This document shows, in pieces, positions 55,301 to 64,000 of a stretch of 64,000 bases of DNA. How positions within the stretch are numbered: the stretch's first letter is position 1; each line of letters starts with the position of its first letter. Source of the stretch: Coix lacryma-jobi var. lacryma-jobi (Eukaryota > Streptophyta > Magnoliopsida > Poales > Poaceae); assembly GCA_009763385.1 (NCBI GenBank), contig CM019826.1:57161127-57225126 (forward strand), written 5' to 3'. Below the pieces are notes generated by a model. It was not told where the DNA came from and did no database searches. It was given only the letters and a program-made list of their open reading frames with translations. The translations under genes were made by a program, and so were the position numbers.

Positions 55301-55694
55301 CTACGCACCTAATTTTAAAGTCCCTTTGTTCCGTTGTAAATGGGTCAAGATGACCGGTACCGGAGGTGGGGTAACAGTCGATAAGGAGTATGAGATGACA
55401 TCAGTGGACCTCAACAATATTGGGTACAAAGATGAACCATTTGTCCTTGCCGCGGATGTGAGTCAGGTGTTCTATGTGAAAGACATGTCTACAAAACCAA
55501 AAGGAGGAAAAAATGATAACAACTCGATCGTCAACGAGACAAAGCGCCACATAGTTCTTTCAGGGAAAAGAAACATTGTCGGAATTGAGGACAAGTCAGA
55601 CATGTCACGTGATTATGAAAGAGATGACCGAATTCCGCCATTCAAAGTGAACAAAGACCCAAGCATTTTGTTAAATAATGAGGAAACTCCATAG
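52363..55694 (+). pseudogene. CACTA-B TNP2-type transposase
   Basis: The transposase would recognise and cut the CACTA ends in the nucleus. A transposase-associated domain lies at 52363-52617 (NWMYNVDRRSKEF, CPCVVCKNLK). An acidic linker frame (52592-52780) ends in TAA at 52778. A frameshift in the eight-A run at 52872-52879 and a TAG at 52893-52895 follow. From 52953 a 913-codon frame runs clean to 55694. It holds Transposase_21/TNP2 (CPNDCILYRGEEYE, SSSHSTWLVTLCIYNLPPW, DVMHLTKNLCVN), DUF4218 (VALRGILPPHVR, PFERLMSVLKKYVHNRSRPE) and DUF4216 (PLFRCKWVK, QVFYVKD). The last frame alone keeps the core, so a shortened product is conceivable, but the N-terminus is lost. Confidence 0.88.
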
Positions 55695-55696
55695 CT

Positions 55697-56390
55697 AAGG
55701 AATGATCATAACCAAGGGACATATGTAAAGATATTATGTAAAAATTAATTATTTAAGACTTTATTTATTTGATAATGGATTTATATATATATATATATTT
55801 AGTATCATTGATGTATGTGCTCCTCTAGATGTGAATTATCAAAATACATAAGAAGATACTAAAATTTAACATCTTCTTCTGTAAACTAAAGCAAAAAGAA
55901 TCTCATACTAATTTTTAAAAGAAAGTATATCAAATATTTAATTTTCTGTTCAATTAGAAAGATTTAAGATATATTTAAAAAGAAAACTAAATTTAAAAAT
56001 CTAAAACTACTACATCTGTCGCGTAGAACGAAATTCGGCAATGATTTTTTAAGTTATAAACAAAAGATTAACGTCCAAATGATGTGAAAATAAATTTTCT
56101 ATTGAAAGCCAATAATTTTTTAAATTTAAATTGAACATTATATTTTTGCATTAACAAAATATGAATGGTTATTTACATTTATATTCGTTATTATAAAAAA
56201 AGAAAAGAATTTATGCTACAAAATTTTCTACTATACAATAAAGTCAAAAGAAATATAACTGTTATTTTAAAGTAATTTTATGCCTACTGTTCAATTTACT
56301 ATGCAATTAACAAGAATTACAACATATTTATATAGTGAAAACTCAATACAAAACCCAAAATACTGAAAACCCAAAACTGTGGCGGGAAAG
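55697..56390. other. AT-rich spacer between CACTA-B genes
   Basis: 3' flank of the transposase gene, very AT-rich, with no frame or clear repeat beyond an (AT) run near 55785. Confidence 0.5.
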
Positions 56391-56557
56391 GACTCTTTAG
56401 TCCCGGGCCGTCTTACGCACCGGGACTAAACACACCTTTAGTCCCGGTGCGTAAGCCCGCCCGGGACTAAAGGTCCAACCCTTTAGTCCCGGGGCGTATT
56501 ACGCACCGGGACTAAAGGGTCTTTAGTCCCGGTGCGTAATACGGCCCGGGACTAAAC
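56391..56557 (+). repeat. Internal set of subterminal-type repeats in CACTA-B
   Basis: Four hairpin pairs of CTTTAGTCCCGG and CCGGGACTAAAG with loops built on GTGCGTAATACG, a different loop type from the left end (GGTAACACGG). They lie 5.5 kb inside the element, directly before a TATA box and the second transcription unit. Confidence 0.88.
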
Positions 56558-56568
56558 GTCTTCCCGGG

Positions 56569-56574
56569 TATATA
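56569..56574 (+). promoter_or_regulatory. TATA box downstream of the internal repeat set
   Basis: TATATA followed by a GC-rich leader, 12 bases after the last repeat. Likely promoter of the Transposase_24/Ulp1 gene at 58266. Confidence 0.55.
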
Positions 56575-56579
56575 GGGCA

Positions 56580-56900
56580 CAGGGCACAGTACCCTCCAAT
56601 CTTCCCCAGATCGACGCGCAGTTGCCCCGCCTCCGTCCGCGCCGCCGCCCTCGAGCTCTCCTCGCCGTCGAGCCTCTATCCGCGCCGTCGAGCTCCGCTC
56701 CGCCCTCGGCCTCCCACGCCATCATCCTCGCTGCGCGCCCTAGGCCTCCCTCTGCCCTCCACGTCGTTCGGCGTCGTCCTCGCCGTCGTGTCCGCGCCGC
56801 CGCCCTCCACGCCGCCGTCCTCCTCGCCGTCGGCCTGTGCGTGTGTGTGTGCGTGTGCAGTGTGTGTGATGGTGTGCATGTGTGTCCAGTGTGTGTGTGA
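56580..56900 (+). other. GC-rich leader of the second CACTA-B gene
   Basis: CCGCC- and CCTC-rich sequence ending in a TGTG run, with no protein that I recognise. It probably represents a 5' untranslated exon. Confidence 0.4.
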
Positions 56901-56916
56901 AAGTGTAACAAAAAGA

Positions 56917-57118
56917 AATGAAAAAGTTAAATAGAAAAATTGATATATATATATATATAAAGGAAAAGAAATGAATATAAATAGATATATATATTTATAG
57001 ATAATGAATATGATCATATTCATTATCTATAAATATATATATATATATATTTATATTCATTTCTTTTTCTTTATATATATATATATATATCAATTTTTCT
57101 ATTTAACCTTTTCATTTA
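56917..57118. repeat. 200-bp palindrome
   Basis: An AT-rich inverted repeat centred on about 57014 (TGATCA). The arms of about 98 bases contain GTTAAATAGAAAAATTGATA and its complement at the outer ends and an ATTCATTATCTATAAATA arm near the centre. Pairing is close to complete by eye apart from the lengths of AT runs. Confidence 0.85.
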
Positions 57119-57440
57119 TTTTGTTTATAGAAATAGATATATACAGATAATGAATATGAATAGATATATTTTATAGAAAAAGGAAAATTATATATATGTT
57201 TTTTTAACCTAACAAATATATGTTCACACATGTAGATAAAAAGTGTCCGACCTCGCCGCCGTCCACTGTCATCCGCCCCGTCGTCATCCTCGCTGCTGTC
57301 CGCCGTCGTCGTTCTCGTCCACGGTGTGTAAATCACATGACATGGATATGTTTAAACATGTATTTATTACTCTTAGAAATATGTGTTCATAGAAAATCAT
57401 GTGTCATGTTGTAATGCCATAGAAAATCACTTGGATATGT
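57119..57440. other. Intron-like AT-rich sequence in CACTA-B
   Basis: A short GC-rich island (57240-57330, CCGCCGTC words) lies in AT-rich DNA. No gene is seen. Confidence 0.35.
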
Positions 57441-58260
57441 TATTTTTAAAGTTGAATTGCCTCTTTACGAATATATGTTATTTTTAATGTTCGCGATTAC
57501 ATGTAAAACCCCAAACCCCCAAACCCTAATCCCAAACCCTAAACCCCGAACCCCAAACCCCTAAACCCGAAACCCTAAACCATATTTTTAAAGTTGAATT
57601 GCCTCTTTACGAATATATGTTATTTTTAATATTCGCGATTACATGTAAAACCCCAAACCCCCAAACCCTAACCCCAAACCCTAAACCCCGAACCCCAAAC
57701 CCCTAAACCCCTAAACCCGAAACCCTAAACCATATTTTTAAAGTTGAATTGCCTCTTTACGAATATATGTTATTTTTAATGTTCGCGATTACATGTAAAA
57801 CCCCAAACCCCCAAACCCTAACCCCAAACCCTAAACCCCGAACCCCAAACCCCTAAACCCCTAAACCCGAAACCCTAAACCATATTTTTAAAGTTGAATT
57901 TCCTCTTTATGAATATATGTTATTTTTAATGTTCGCGATTACATGTAAAACCCCAAACCCCCAAACCCTAATCCCAAACCCTAAACCCCGAACCCCAAAC
58001 CCCTAAACCCGAAACCCTAAACCATATTTTTAAAGTTGAATTGCCTCTTTATGAATATATGTTATTTTTAATGTTCGCGATTACATGTAAAACCCCAAAC
58101 CCCCAAACCCTAACCCCAAACCCTAACCCCAAACCCTAAACCCCGAACCCCAAACCCCTAAACCCCTAAACCTGAAACCCTAAACCATATTTTTAAAGTT
58201 GAATTGCCTCTTTACGAATATATGTTATTTTTAAAGTTGTATATATATTTTAATATTCGC
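57441..58260. repeat. Minisatellite with telomere-like CCCTAAA blocks
   Basis: Five units with starts near 57501, 57642, 57792, 57942 and 58084 (period 141-150). Each consists of a block of CCCTAAA/CCCCAAA/CCCCGAA words and an AT-rich block (TTTTTAAAGTTGAATTGCC, ATGTTATTTTTAATGTTCGC). Length differences come from the number of CCCTAAA-like words. The array lies between the leader and the first coding exon of the second CACTA-B gene. Confidence 0.9.
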
Positions 58261-58265
58261 AGAAA

Positions 58266-61200
58266 TGGCCGACCCAAATGAGAACATGGAGGACGAAATG
58301 ATGAATATCATCGCCGGTGGCGATGACGGGAGTCAATACTTATTGAATTACAAAGACATGACCATGCATGATGAAAATCCCCCTGAACAACAAGTTGAGA
58401 TAGAAGAAGGCAATACAGGCGAGGTATATATATAATATGTCGTGTTAGGGTTTACATTTACTTTATTACTTGATTAGGTTTTATTTCAACCTATATTAGG
58501 GTTTCATCTTCGTGTCTTTACCTATATGTAGCCCTCTGGATCGACATCTGCGATGGGGCAGAGCAAACCAAAACGAAGGTCGAAGAGGCCGTTGAAGGGC
58601 CGCGTCATGTAATCTCAGAATTTGATATGGCTACAGGCCAACCACTAGGACCCCATGCACAGAAATATGTCTTTCACTGTGGGTTCCTTGTGAGACATCG
58701 GATTCCGATAAGTGCCCGTGAATGGAAAGAGAGGCGAAGTGCTCCCGAGATGAGTTATGTCTCCAATCTTGACAAGCAGCTAGTCTGGGATGACATCCAA
58801 GCTCATTTCTAGTTCGACACGGATGATGAGGAGCTGTAGAGGCGAATTCGGGAGTGGACAATGAAGAAGATGGCCACACTTTTTTAGGACTGGAAGAAGA
58901 AATTGTACAACAAGTTTGTGCTGAAGAACAAGACGCCAGATTTCAACTCTAAGGCGTATGTCAAGATAAGGGCCGATTGGGATGAATTTATACAGTACAA
59001 AAGATCACAAGAGAGCGAGGCTCGTATCAGAGTAAACAAACAGAATGCAGCTCACAAGAAATACCACCATCATTTAGGATCAGGTGGCTATAAGACTGCC
59101 CTTCCAAAGTGGGAGAGACAGGGACAGGAGATGCTTGCCAGGGGTGTAGTCCCGGAGACAATAAGAAGAAATTGGAGTGAACGGTCCAGGAATTGGTTCT
59201 ACGCTCATGGGGGAACCATAAACCCTGATGACGGGGAGCTTGATTGGGGCCCGGAAATTTCAAGAGTAGCACAGAGGCTAGTTCAAGCACGAAGTGCGGT
59301 GTTGGCTGGCGAGTTCAAGCCCAACAGAGAGAAGGATGAACTCACATACGCGCTGGAGAATCCTGAGCACGGTGGGCGTACGAGAGGCTTTGGGGCCGTT
59401 TCGTGGCTGCATTCCTTTGAAGCGGATCAAGAAAGTTACAGAAGCTGCCAGAGAAAGAAGGACGAGGAGGCAGAGCGGATCAACAAGTTGGAGGAGTATG
59501 TTCTGCAAACACAAGAGCGTGACAAATCTCGTGAAGAATGGATGCAGGAGGAAATCAAAAGGCAAGTGCAAGCAGCACTTAGTCGAATGACGAGTGGGCA
59601 AGGTACATCATCACAACAGCCACAAGTGAACATTAGCCCCCCAGGTCAGATGAAAAGCAGGTGCGCCTCCACGGAAGTACCAACCATTCAAGATGACTCC
59701 CAGCTACGCTTCCCCGTGGATAACGTTAAAGAACCTTTTACTACTTGTGAGCTGCACATTCCAGATGGAAATGCCACGAAAAAGGTGGCTGTCGGTGTTG
59801 TAAACCCTATTGACCGCACAAGAACACCAAGAATCCATGGTCAACCAGTGTCAGCCGGATACGCTAGCATCTCGGTGGATAGGGTTGAGACATGTTGTGG
59901 CAGCGTGGCACTGGAAATCGAAGGGGAGAAGACTTTAGGTGAAGCGGAGAAGACATTTATTTGCTGGCGCAAGCGCTTCATTATTATTCCTGGAGTGTCA
60001 CCGCCGCAACCTCCTCCTACTGATCAAGATCCTCACCATAGGTAGTGCGCGTGAACGAGAAACAATTTTTATTACAATAACTTTCTATATGTATATATAT
60101 TAATTGGATGCTCACATCATTCGTTGTTTTGCGTAGCAGGAACTATAGTCCAATTCGTCATTCCCCAGCGCATCATAGTGCTGCGGGTGGTGAGGATGTG
60201 TTGGAGGACACGACTTCAACCCCATCTCCTGCACAAAGATCTCCACCGCGGGCTCCATCACCGCCACCGGCCCCACCATCTCCTCCACCGCGGGCTCCAA
60301 TGCCACAACCTCCACCGCAGGCTCTAACACCGCCACCGGGCCCACCATCTCCTCCACCGCGGGCTCCAACGCCACAACCTCCACCATGGGCTCCAACACC
60401 CCGCCTCCACCGCGCGGCCCTAAGAAGCGGTCCGCCGCCACAGAACCGAAGGCCCCACCTCCAAAGAAGAAGGCTCATGCATCGGGAAAAAAAGCCCAAG
60501 AGAAATTAGCTTATGAAAAGAGTAAAAGACTGATAAGGAGTTAGAAATTTCGGTGAAAAAAGATGTGCGGAATTTTTTAGAGGAATCAAAGGCCGTTGCT
60601 AAAGCGAAGAGAAACCCAGAGAAGCCTTACCTCTTGTTAAACCCACAAGAGTTAAGGAAAAGGGTGGACCAACATGGTATCAAGATGCGTGAAGCCCGAA
60701 AGGCTCCGCAAAAATCAGACTACGAACGCTCTCTAATCAAGTCTGCAAAAGAACAACAATCCAGCAAGAAGAAAGTGGGAAAGAGTGTTCCACAGCTCGG
60801 AAAACATCAAAACCTTTGTCCCCGTTATTTGTGGAAAATCAGTATGGTTCAAACATGGGCAGAGTACAGAGGAAATCTGGAGAGACCAGTAGTTTGTCTG
60901 AGATGGACTCAATGGAAATTTTTTTCATTGACAGCGGTCTCCCGTACGACATGATTGCCAATATTGCTACTGGGCTGGAGTTTCCACGAGCGGAAGTAGT
61001 TGATGAATGGAGGAGAAATTTTGCACCGGGCAGGAGTCTAATGAACCCCAATCACTTACATGTACTTGGTACACAGATGTTTGCAATCAACAAATGGTCC
61101 ATGGAGGCTTCTAAAGACGGTGATGTCAATTGCATTTCTGTCCGAATTCGGAACCATCACTACTTCCGTGGCGATGACCTAATCTTAGTCCAGATGGAGG

Positions 61201-62406
61201 AATTACACCAGCTATGTCATATGGACGCACTGGACAAATCGCTCCTTAGCTGCTATTGTTTGTAAGTGTTTCTTTTATAGTTTTCATTGAACTCTCTAGT
61301 ATGTGTATATAGTACGTAGTATCGACTCGACTCGATATTTTGCAGGTATCAAATGACTCAGCTCAGAGATAAACATGACAATTCTGTTGGGTTTGTTGAT
61401 CCATATGTTGTTTTCAAGGCTCCAAACCCTTCAGCGACTTGGAGCGATGAGTCATGTACGAATCTCATGAGGTTCTTCGTGAACCAAAAAGATAGAGAAA
61501 GAATTCTCTTCCGATAAAACTTTAAGTGCGTGAGACATATATATATAGTTAATAATAAGTATGTGCACATTTTATTTTACTTAACTCTAATAATATATAT
61601 ATATATGAATCATGTGTATGAACAACTATCACTGGATACTGATGGTCATCGATCTCAAACACAGCAATGTGTTAATCTATGACTCATTGAGCAAACCGCA
61701 AGAAGATTACCAAGATATGATAGACATCCTCCAAAGGTAATTTTTCGATCCCTAGCTTGCATGCTTAAAGTATAGACTAAGCTTGTATGTATGTATACTA
61801 ATTAAATAATGATCCAACTATTAATGTTTCATTGGCCGGATTAGGGTTTGGGAAAAATTCATTGCTCAGGAACATATGAGTCAGTGTAAGGCCCCACTTA
61901 CAATAAAGCCATGACTACCAGTAAGTTTACACCTTCGTCAATGTACGTATATCTTTATTATATATCATGTCATATATCATATCTTTATTACGAGATGAAT
62001 CTTTTCATTCTACAGTGGATTTTGAGACAAAAATAGGGTACCAACTTATGCGGATTCTATGTTTGCGAGTACATGATGATAGAATCAAATAGAATTGCTG
62101 AAGAAATCATCAAAGTACATAACATGTTTCTTTTCATTTTTATAGACTTAATATTGATGATATAGATATAACTAATATCTTCTTTAATTCCAATTGAACA
62201 CTGACTGGTTGAAGAAAAAGTGATGCTACAAGGCCAATTGAAAGCAATACAAGAGACAATAGCAGGATTTCTTCGGGAACAAGTCATAAATCCAAACGGC
62301 GAGTTAATTTCTTCGGGAACAAGTCATAAATCCAAATGGCGAGTTCTACTATAATACCAACGAGTCGTTGATTCCAAACAATGATGATCATTTGTATGCC
62401 CTGTAG
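58266..62406 (+). pseudogene. CACTA-B Transposase_24 / Ulp1-like protease gene
   Basis: The ATG at 58266 starts an acidic first exon ending at a GAG|GTATAT donor (about 58422). After an intron, coding sequence related to plant Transposase_24 (Ptta/En/Spm) follows, with an open stretch at 58903-60045 (YVKIRADWDEFIQYK, NWFYAHGG, then coiled coil). A proline-rich exon follows (60140-60430). The last exons carry a C48 Ulp1-like SUMO-protease fold: NYHWIL (His codon 61630), YDS (Asp codon 61681) and NLCGFYVCEY (Cys codon 62049). Lesions: a frameshift near 58600, TAGs at 58810, 58837 and 58885, shifts near 60400-60550, TAG at 62034 just before the catalytic cysteine, and a 40-bp duplication at 62268. 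It probably encoded the subterminal-repeat-binding partner of TNP2. Confidence 0.78.
62268..62347 (+). repeat. 40-bp tandem duplication near the end of the Ulp1-like gene
   Basis: Two copies of a 40-base unit (starting TTTCTTCGGGAACAAGTCAT) with one difference. The length is not a multiple of three, so it shifts the frame near the C-terminus. Confidence 0.88.
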
Positions 62407-62684
62407 ATCTTTAGATGGAGTATAACTTGTAATAGATTTACAATACTAACTTTGGAGTACAACTTGTGTAGATAGATATTTAGACAACTTCTATATGTAT
62501 ATTGCTTCTAATTTTATGTACATATATTTATATATATATATATATGTAGTTCTATAGTTCAATTATATATGCATGCAATAAGCTTATTGTGTTATGCTGC
62601 TAATATATATAATTGGAAAACCTATTAAATAAATAAACAAAACTAAAAATAGAACTGAAATGAAAATAAAAAGGAAAAACCAGG

Positions 62685-62896
62685 GCACCCTTTAGCCCCA
62701 GCTGGTATTACCAACCGGGACTAAAGGGGCCTTAGCCCTGGTGACTGGAGCCAGGACTAGGTGGGGGGGGGGGCCTTTAGTCCCAGAAGCGTAGTCCCGG
62801 CTCGGCAACCAGGGCTAAAGGCCCTTGCTGACCGGGGCTAAAGCCCAATTCTGTTGTAGTTGTCGACCGGGGCTAAAGCCCAATTCTGTTGTAGTG
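62685..62896 (+). repeat. CACTA-B right subterminal repeats and duplicated terminus
   Basis: Degraded TTTAGCCCCAGCTGG, CCGGGACTAAAG and GGGCTAAAGCCC words with a poly-G run near 62763. The last 35 bases occur twice in tandem (62830-62864 and 62865-62896). The inner copy ends GTAGTT instead of GTAGTG, so only the outer one is a proper terminus. Confidence 0.85.
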
Positions 62897-62899
62897 GAG

Positions 62900-63292
62900 G
62901 ACGTTCTCCTGATAATATAATATATTCTGGATTCAACTCTCAGGTTCAAGTAAGATAGATTTTATGACATCGTGTTCTTTAGAAAAAACATTGATATATT
63001 GCATTACATGACTTAGATTTCATTATTATAGATTTTTATGGTGTCTTCTTCCCCCATATTATCTGCCGCGTTTTTTTCCATAGACCTATATCATATGCAC
63101 TGACATTCTACAACCATGTTATTTACATACCCTTACATTTTCTTGAAGCCTCAAGATTTGCGTGAAGTTTTGTGGGGAATATTGCCTTATTATTTTTGTA
63201 TTATCACAGTACAATAGAAATAGCAAATTGTATAAAAAGAAGATACCAGGGACAAAACCATTGAGTTCTTTTGGGCCAATAATTGGACTCTT
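62900..63292. other. Unassigned flank right of CACTA-B
   Basis: AT-rich, with no gene seen. It should be continuous with 50596-50900 in the ancestral, empty site. Confidence 0.4.
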
Positions 63293-63397
63293 AGCGTCAG
63301 GTGTAAAATCATAACGTATCCAAGGGAGTACATCTTAGGTGGGTAGGTATTTTTTTGGGTGAGTTATTTTATAATTTTTTCACTCTTTTATAGTGTA
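63293..63397. repeat. Right arm of the 100-bp inverted repeat
   Basis: The reverse complement matches 50133-50232 (for example AAAATAACTC and ACCTACCCACCTAAG against ACCTATCCACCTAAG). It abuts a Helitron-like 3' end at 63398. Confidence 0.7.
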
Positions 63398-63427
63398 CTA
63401 GCACAAATGCCCGTGCTTTGCAACGGG
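63398..63427 (-). mobile_element. Helitron-like 3' terminus
   Basis: The minus strand reads the hairpin CCCGTTGCAAAGCACGGG (63427-63410), a 12-base spacer ending CTAG (63398), then T. Helitrons end in a short GC-rich hairpin about 10-12 bases before CTRR and insert between A and T. The body would extend right, beyond the window. The 5' end is not visible. Confidence 0.5.
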
Positions 63428-64000
63428 ATACATGATTTATATATAACCTGTGGCTAAATGTTTATTTAACTAAATGTGATGTGTCCCGATTCATGTGAAA
63501 AAAAGAAAGAAACTGGAAATGAATTTTTCATTTACCCTATTCTATTTAGGTTAATCAAGATCGGTGGATCTTTTTTAGATTTGTCGATTTATTGTTTTAT
63601 AAGAACTAATTCAATATATCATAGCTTTTTTACTTATTATTATAAATAAGAGTTCACAAAATTTAACTTTACAAAAAAACAAAAAAATTACATAAGTATA
63701 TAGAGACGATTGGGCCAGTCTACAGTAGATATTGGGCTTTTGCCCTAGCCCAAACACGCTTCGTACCCTCGAAACTCATGGAGACACAGAGAGACACGCC
63801 ATCCCCATTGCTTTGCTCAGAACTATCCGTGCTCGCAACTCTGCCTCGCCTCCACCAACGGGTCTTGCGCACCAACGATTGTGGTCAACCTCTCGTGCCC
63901 CCAACAAATCCACCACATGCACCTCTACTCCACCTTTGCTCCTCGGCGAGAAGCTTTCCCATTCGGGCACGCCATATTCTGCCCTCGCTCCATTATCACC
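63428..64000. other. Right end of the window, unassigned
   Basis: AT-rich to 63710. After that a GC-rich, possibly exonic stretch (63720-64000) contains a minus-strand frame at 63776-63970 that I do not recognise. It may be a captured gene fragment inside the putative Helitron. Confidence 0.3.

Larger units (their letters stand above)
50901..62896 (+). mobile_element. CACTA-B, complete 12-kb CACTA transposon
   Basis: The ends CACTACTACAGAA and TTCTGTTGTAGTG are inverted repeats with one mismatch. GAG at 50898-50900 and 62897-62899 is the 3-bp target duplication. Inside are subterminal TTTAGTCCCGGT repeats, a GRF zinc-finger/membrane gene, a TNP2 transposase and a Transposase_24/Ulp1 gene, all on the plus strand. 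All three genes carry lesions, so the copy cannot move by itself. Confidence 0.92.

Noticed and set aside
56552..56911. Basic proline/arginine-rich frames on both strands
   Set aside because: They arise from CCGCC-type GC-rich leader sequence; neither strand shows a domain or conserved start.
57441..58260. True telomere or subtelomere boundary
   Set aside because: The CCCTAAA words are degenerate and interrupted by a constant AT block, and the array is enclosed in a CACTA element with intact ends.
60112..60441. Minus-strand glycine/valine-rich frames opposite the proline-rich exon
   Set aside because: Shadow of the plus-strand PPPRAP-type repeats of the Ulp1-like gene.

Overview
The window is nuclear DNA of a grass (Poaceae), most likely an Andropogoneae species. 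It consists almost entirely of nested transposable elements: Copia and Gypsy LTR retrotransposons whose primer sites match plant tRNA-iMet and tRNA-Asp, CACTA elements with the TTTAGTCCCGGT subterminal repeats common in grasses, a Stowaway MITE, and a GGCCTTGTTTA MITE of a type I associate with sorghum-like genomes. One apparently intact host-type gene is visible (44505-45632, minus strand, DUF1618-like). The species call is inference from repeat families.

Layout, left to right. 1-12034: a young SIRE/Maximus-type Copia element (S1) on the plus strand, LTRs 325-2337 and 10017-12034. The 324 bases before its first LTR repeat its own 3' internal region, so the window opens inside a tandem LTR-internal-LTR-internal-LTR array. 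S1 sits in the 3' LTR of an Athila-like Gypsy element (12035-19994, minus). That Gypsy element sits in the 3' LTR of a BARE1/Angela-type Copia element (19995-37947, minus). The integrase region of Angela is also split by a second SIRE/Maximus-type element (S2, 23047-33570, minus, TSD GCAAG). S2 is non-autonomous: it lost the capsid domain and most of pol. Angela itself interrupts the transposase of a CACTA element (CACTA-A, 37948 to about 39910, minus).

39911-50130 is older AT-rich DNA with MITEs, LTR remnants and the DUF1618-like gene. 50133-63397 is bracketed by about 100-bp inverted repeats and holds a decayed lectin-receptor-kinase fragment plus a complete CACTA element (CACTA-B, 50901-62896, TSD GAG). 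CACTA-B carries a GRF-zinc-finger/membrane protein gene, a TNP2 transposase and a Transposase_24/Ulp1-protease gene, all broken by stops or frameshifts. It also holds an internal second set of subterminal repeats, a 200-bp palindrome and a telomere-like minisatellite. From 63398 rightward there is a Helitron-like 3' terminus.

Most striking pattern: both SIRE-type LTR families carry an array of short hairpins whose stems differ between units but change on both sides together, while the loop stays constant. Palindrome clusters of other sequence occur in the Gypsy LTR and in an LTR-like fragment near 47.1 kb. Every mobile-element protein gene seen has at least one nonsense or frameshift lesion, so no autonomous element is evident here. 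All comparisons were made by eye; percentages are approximate counts.
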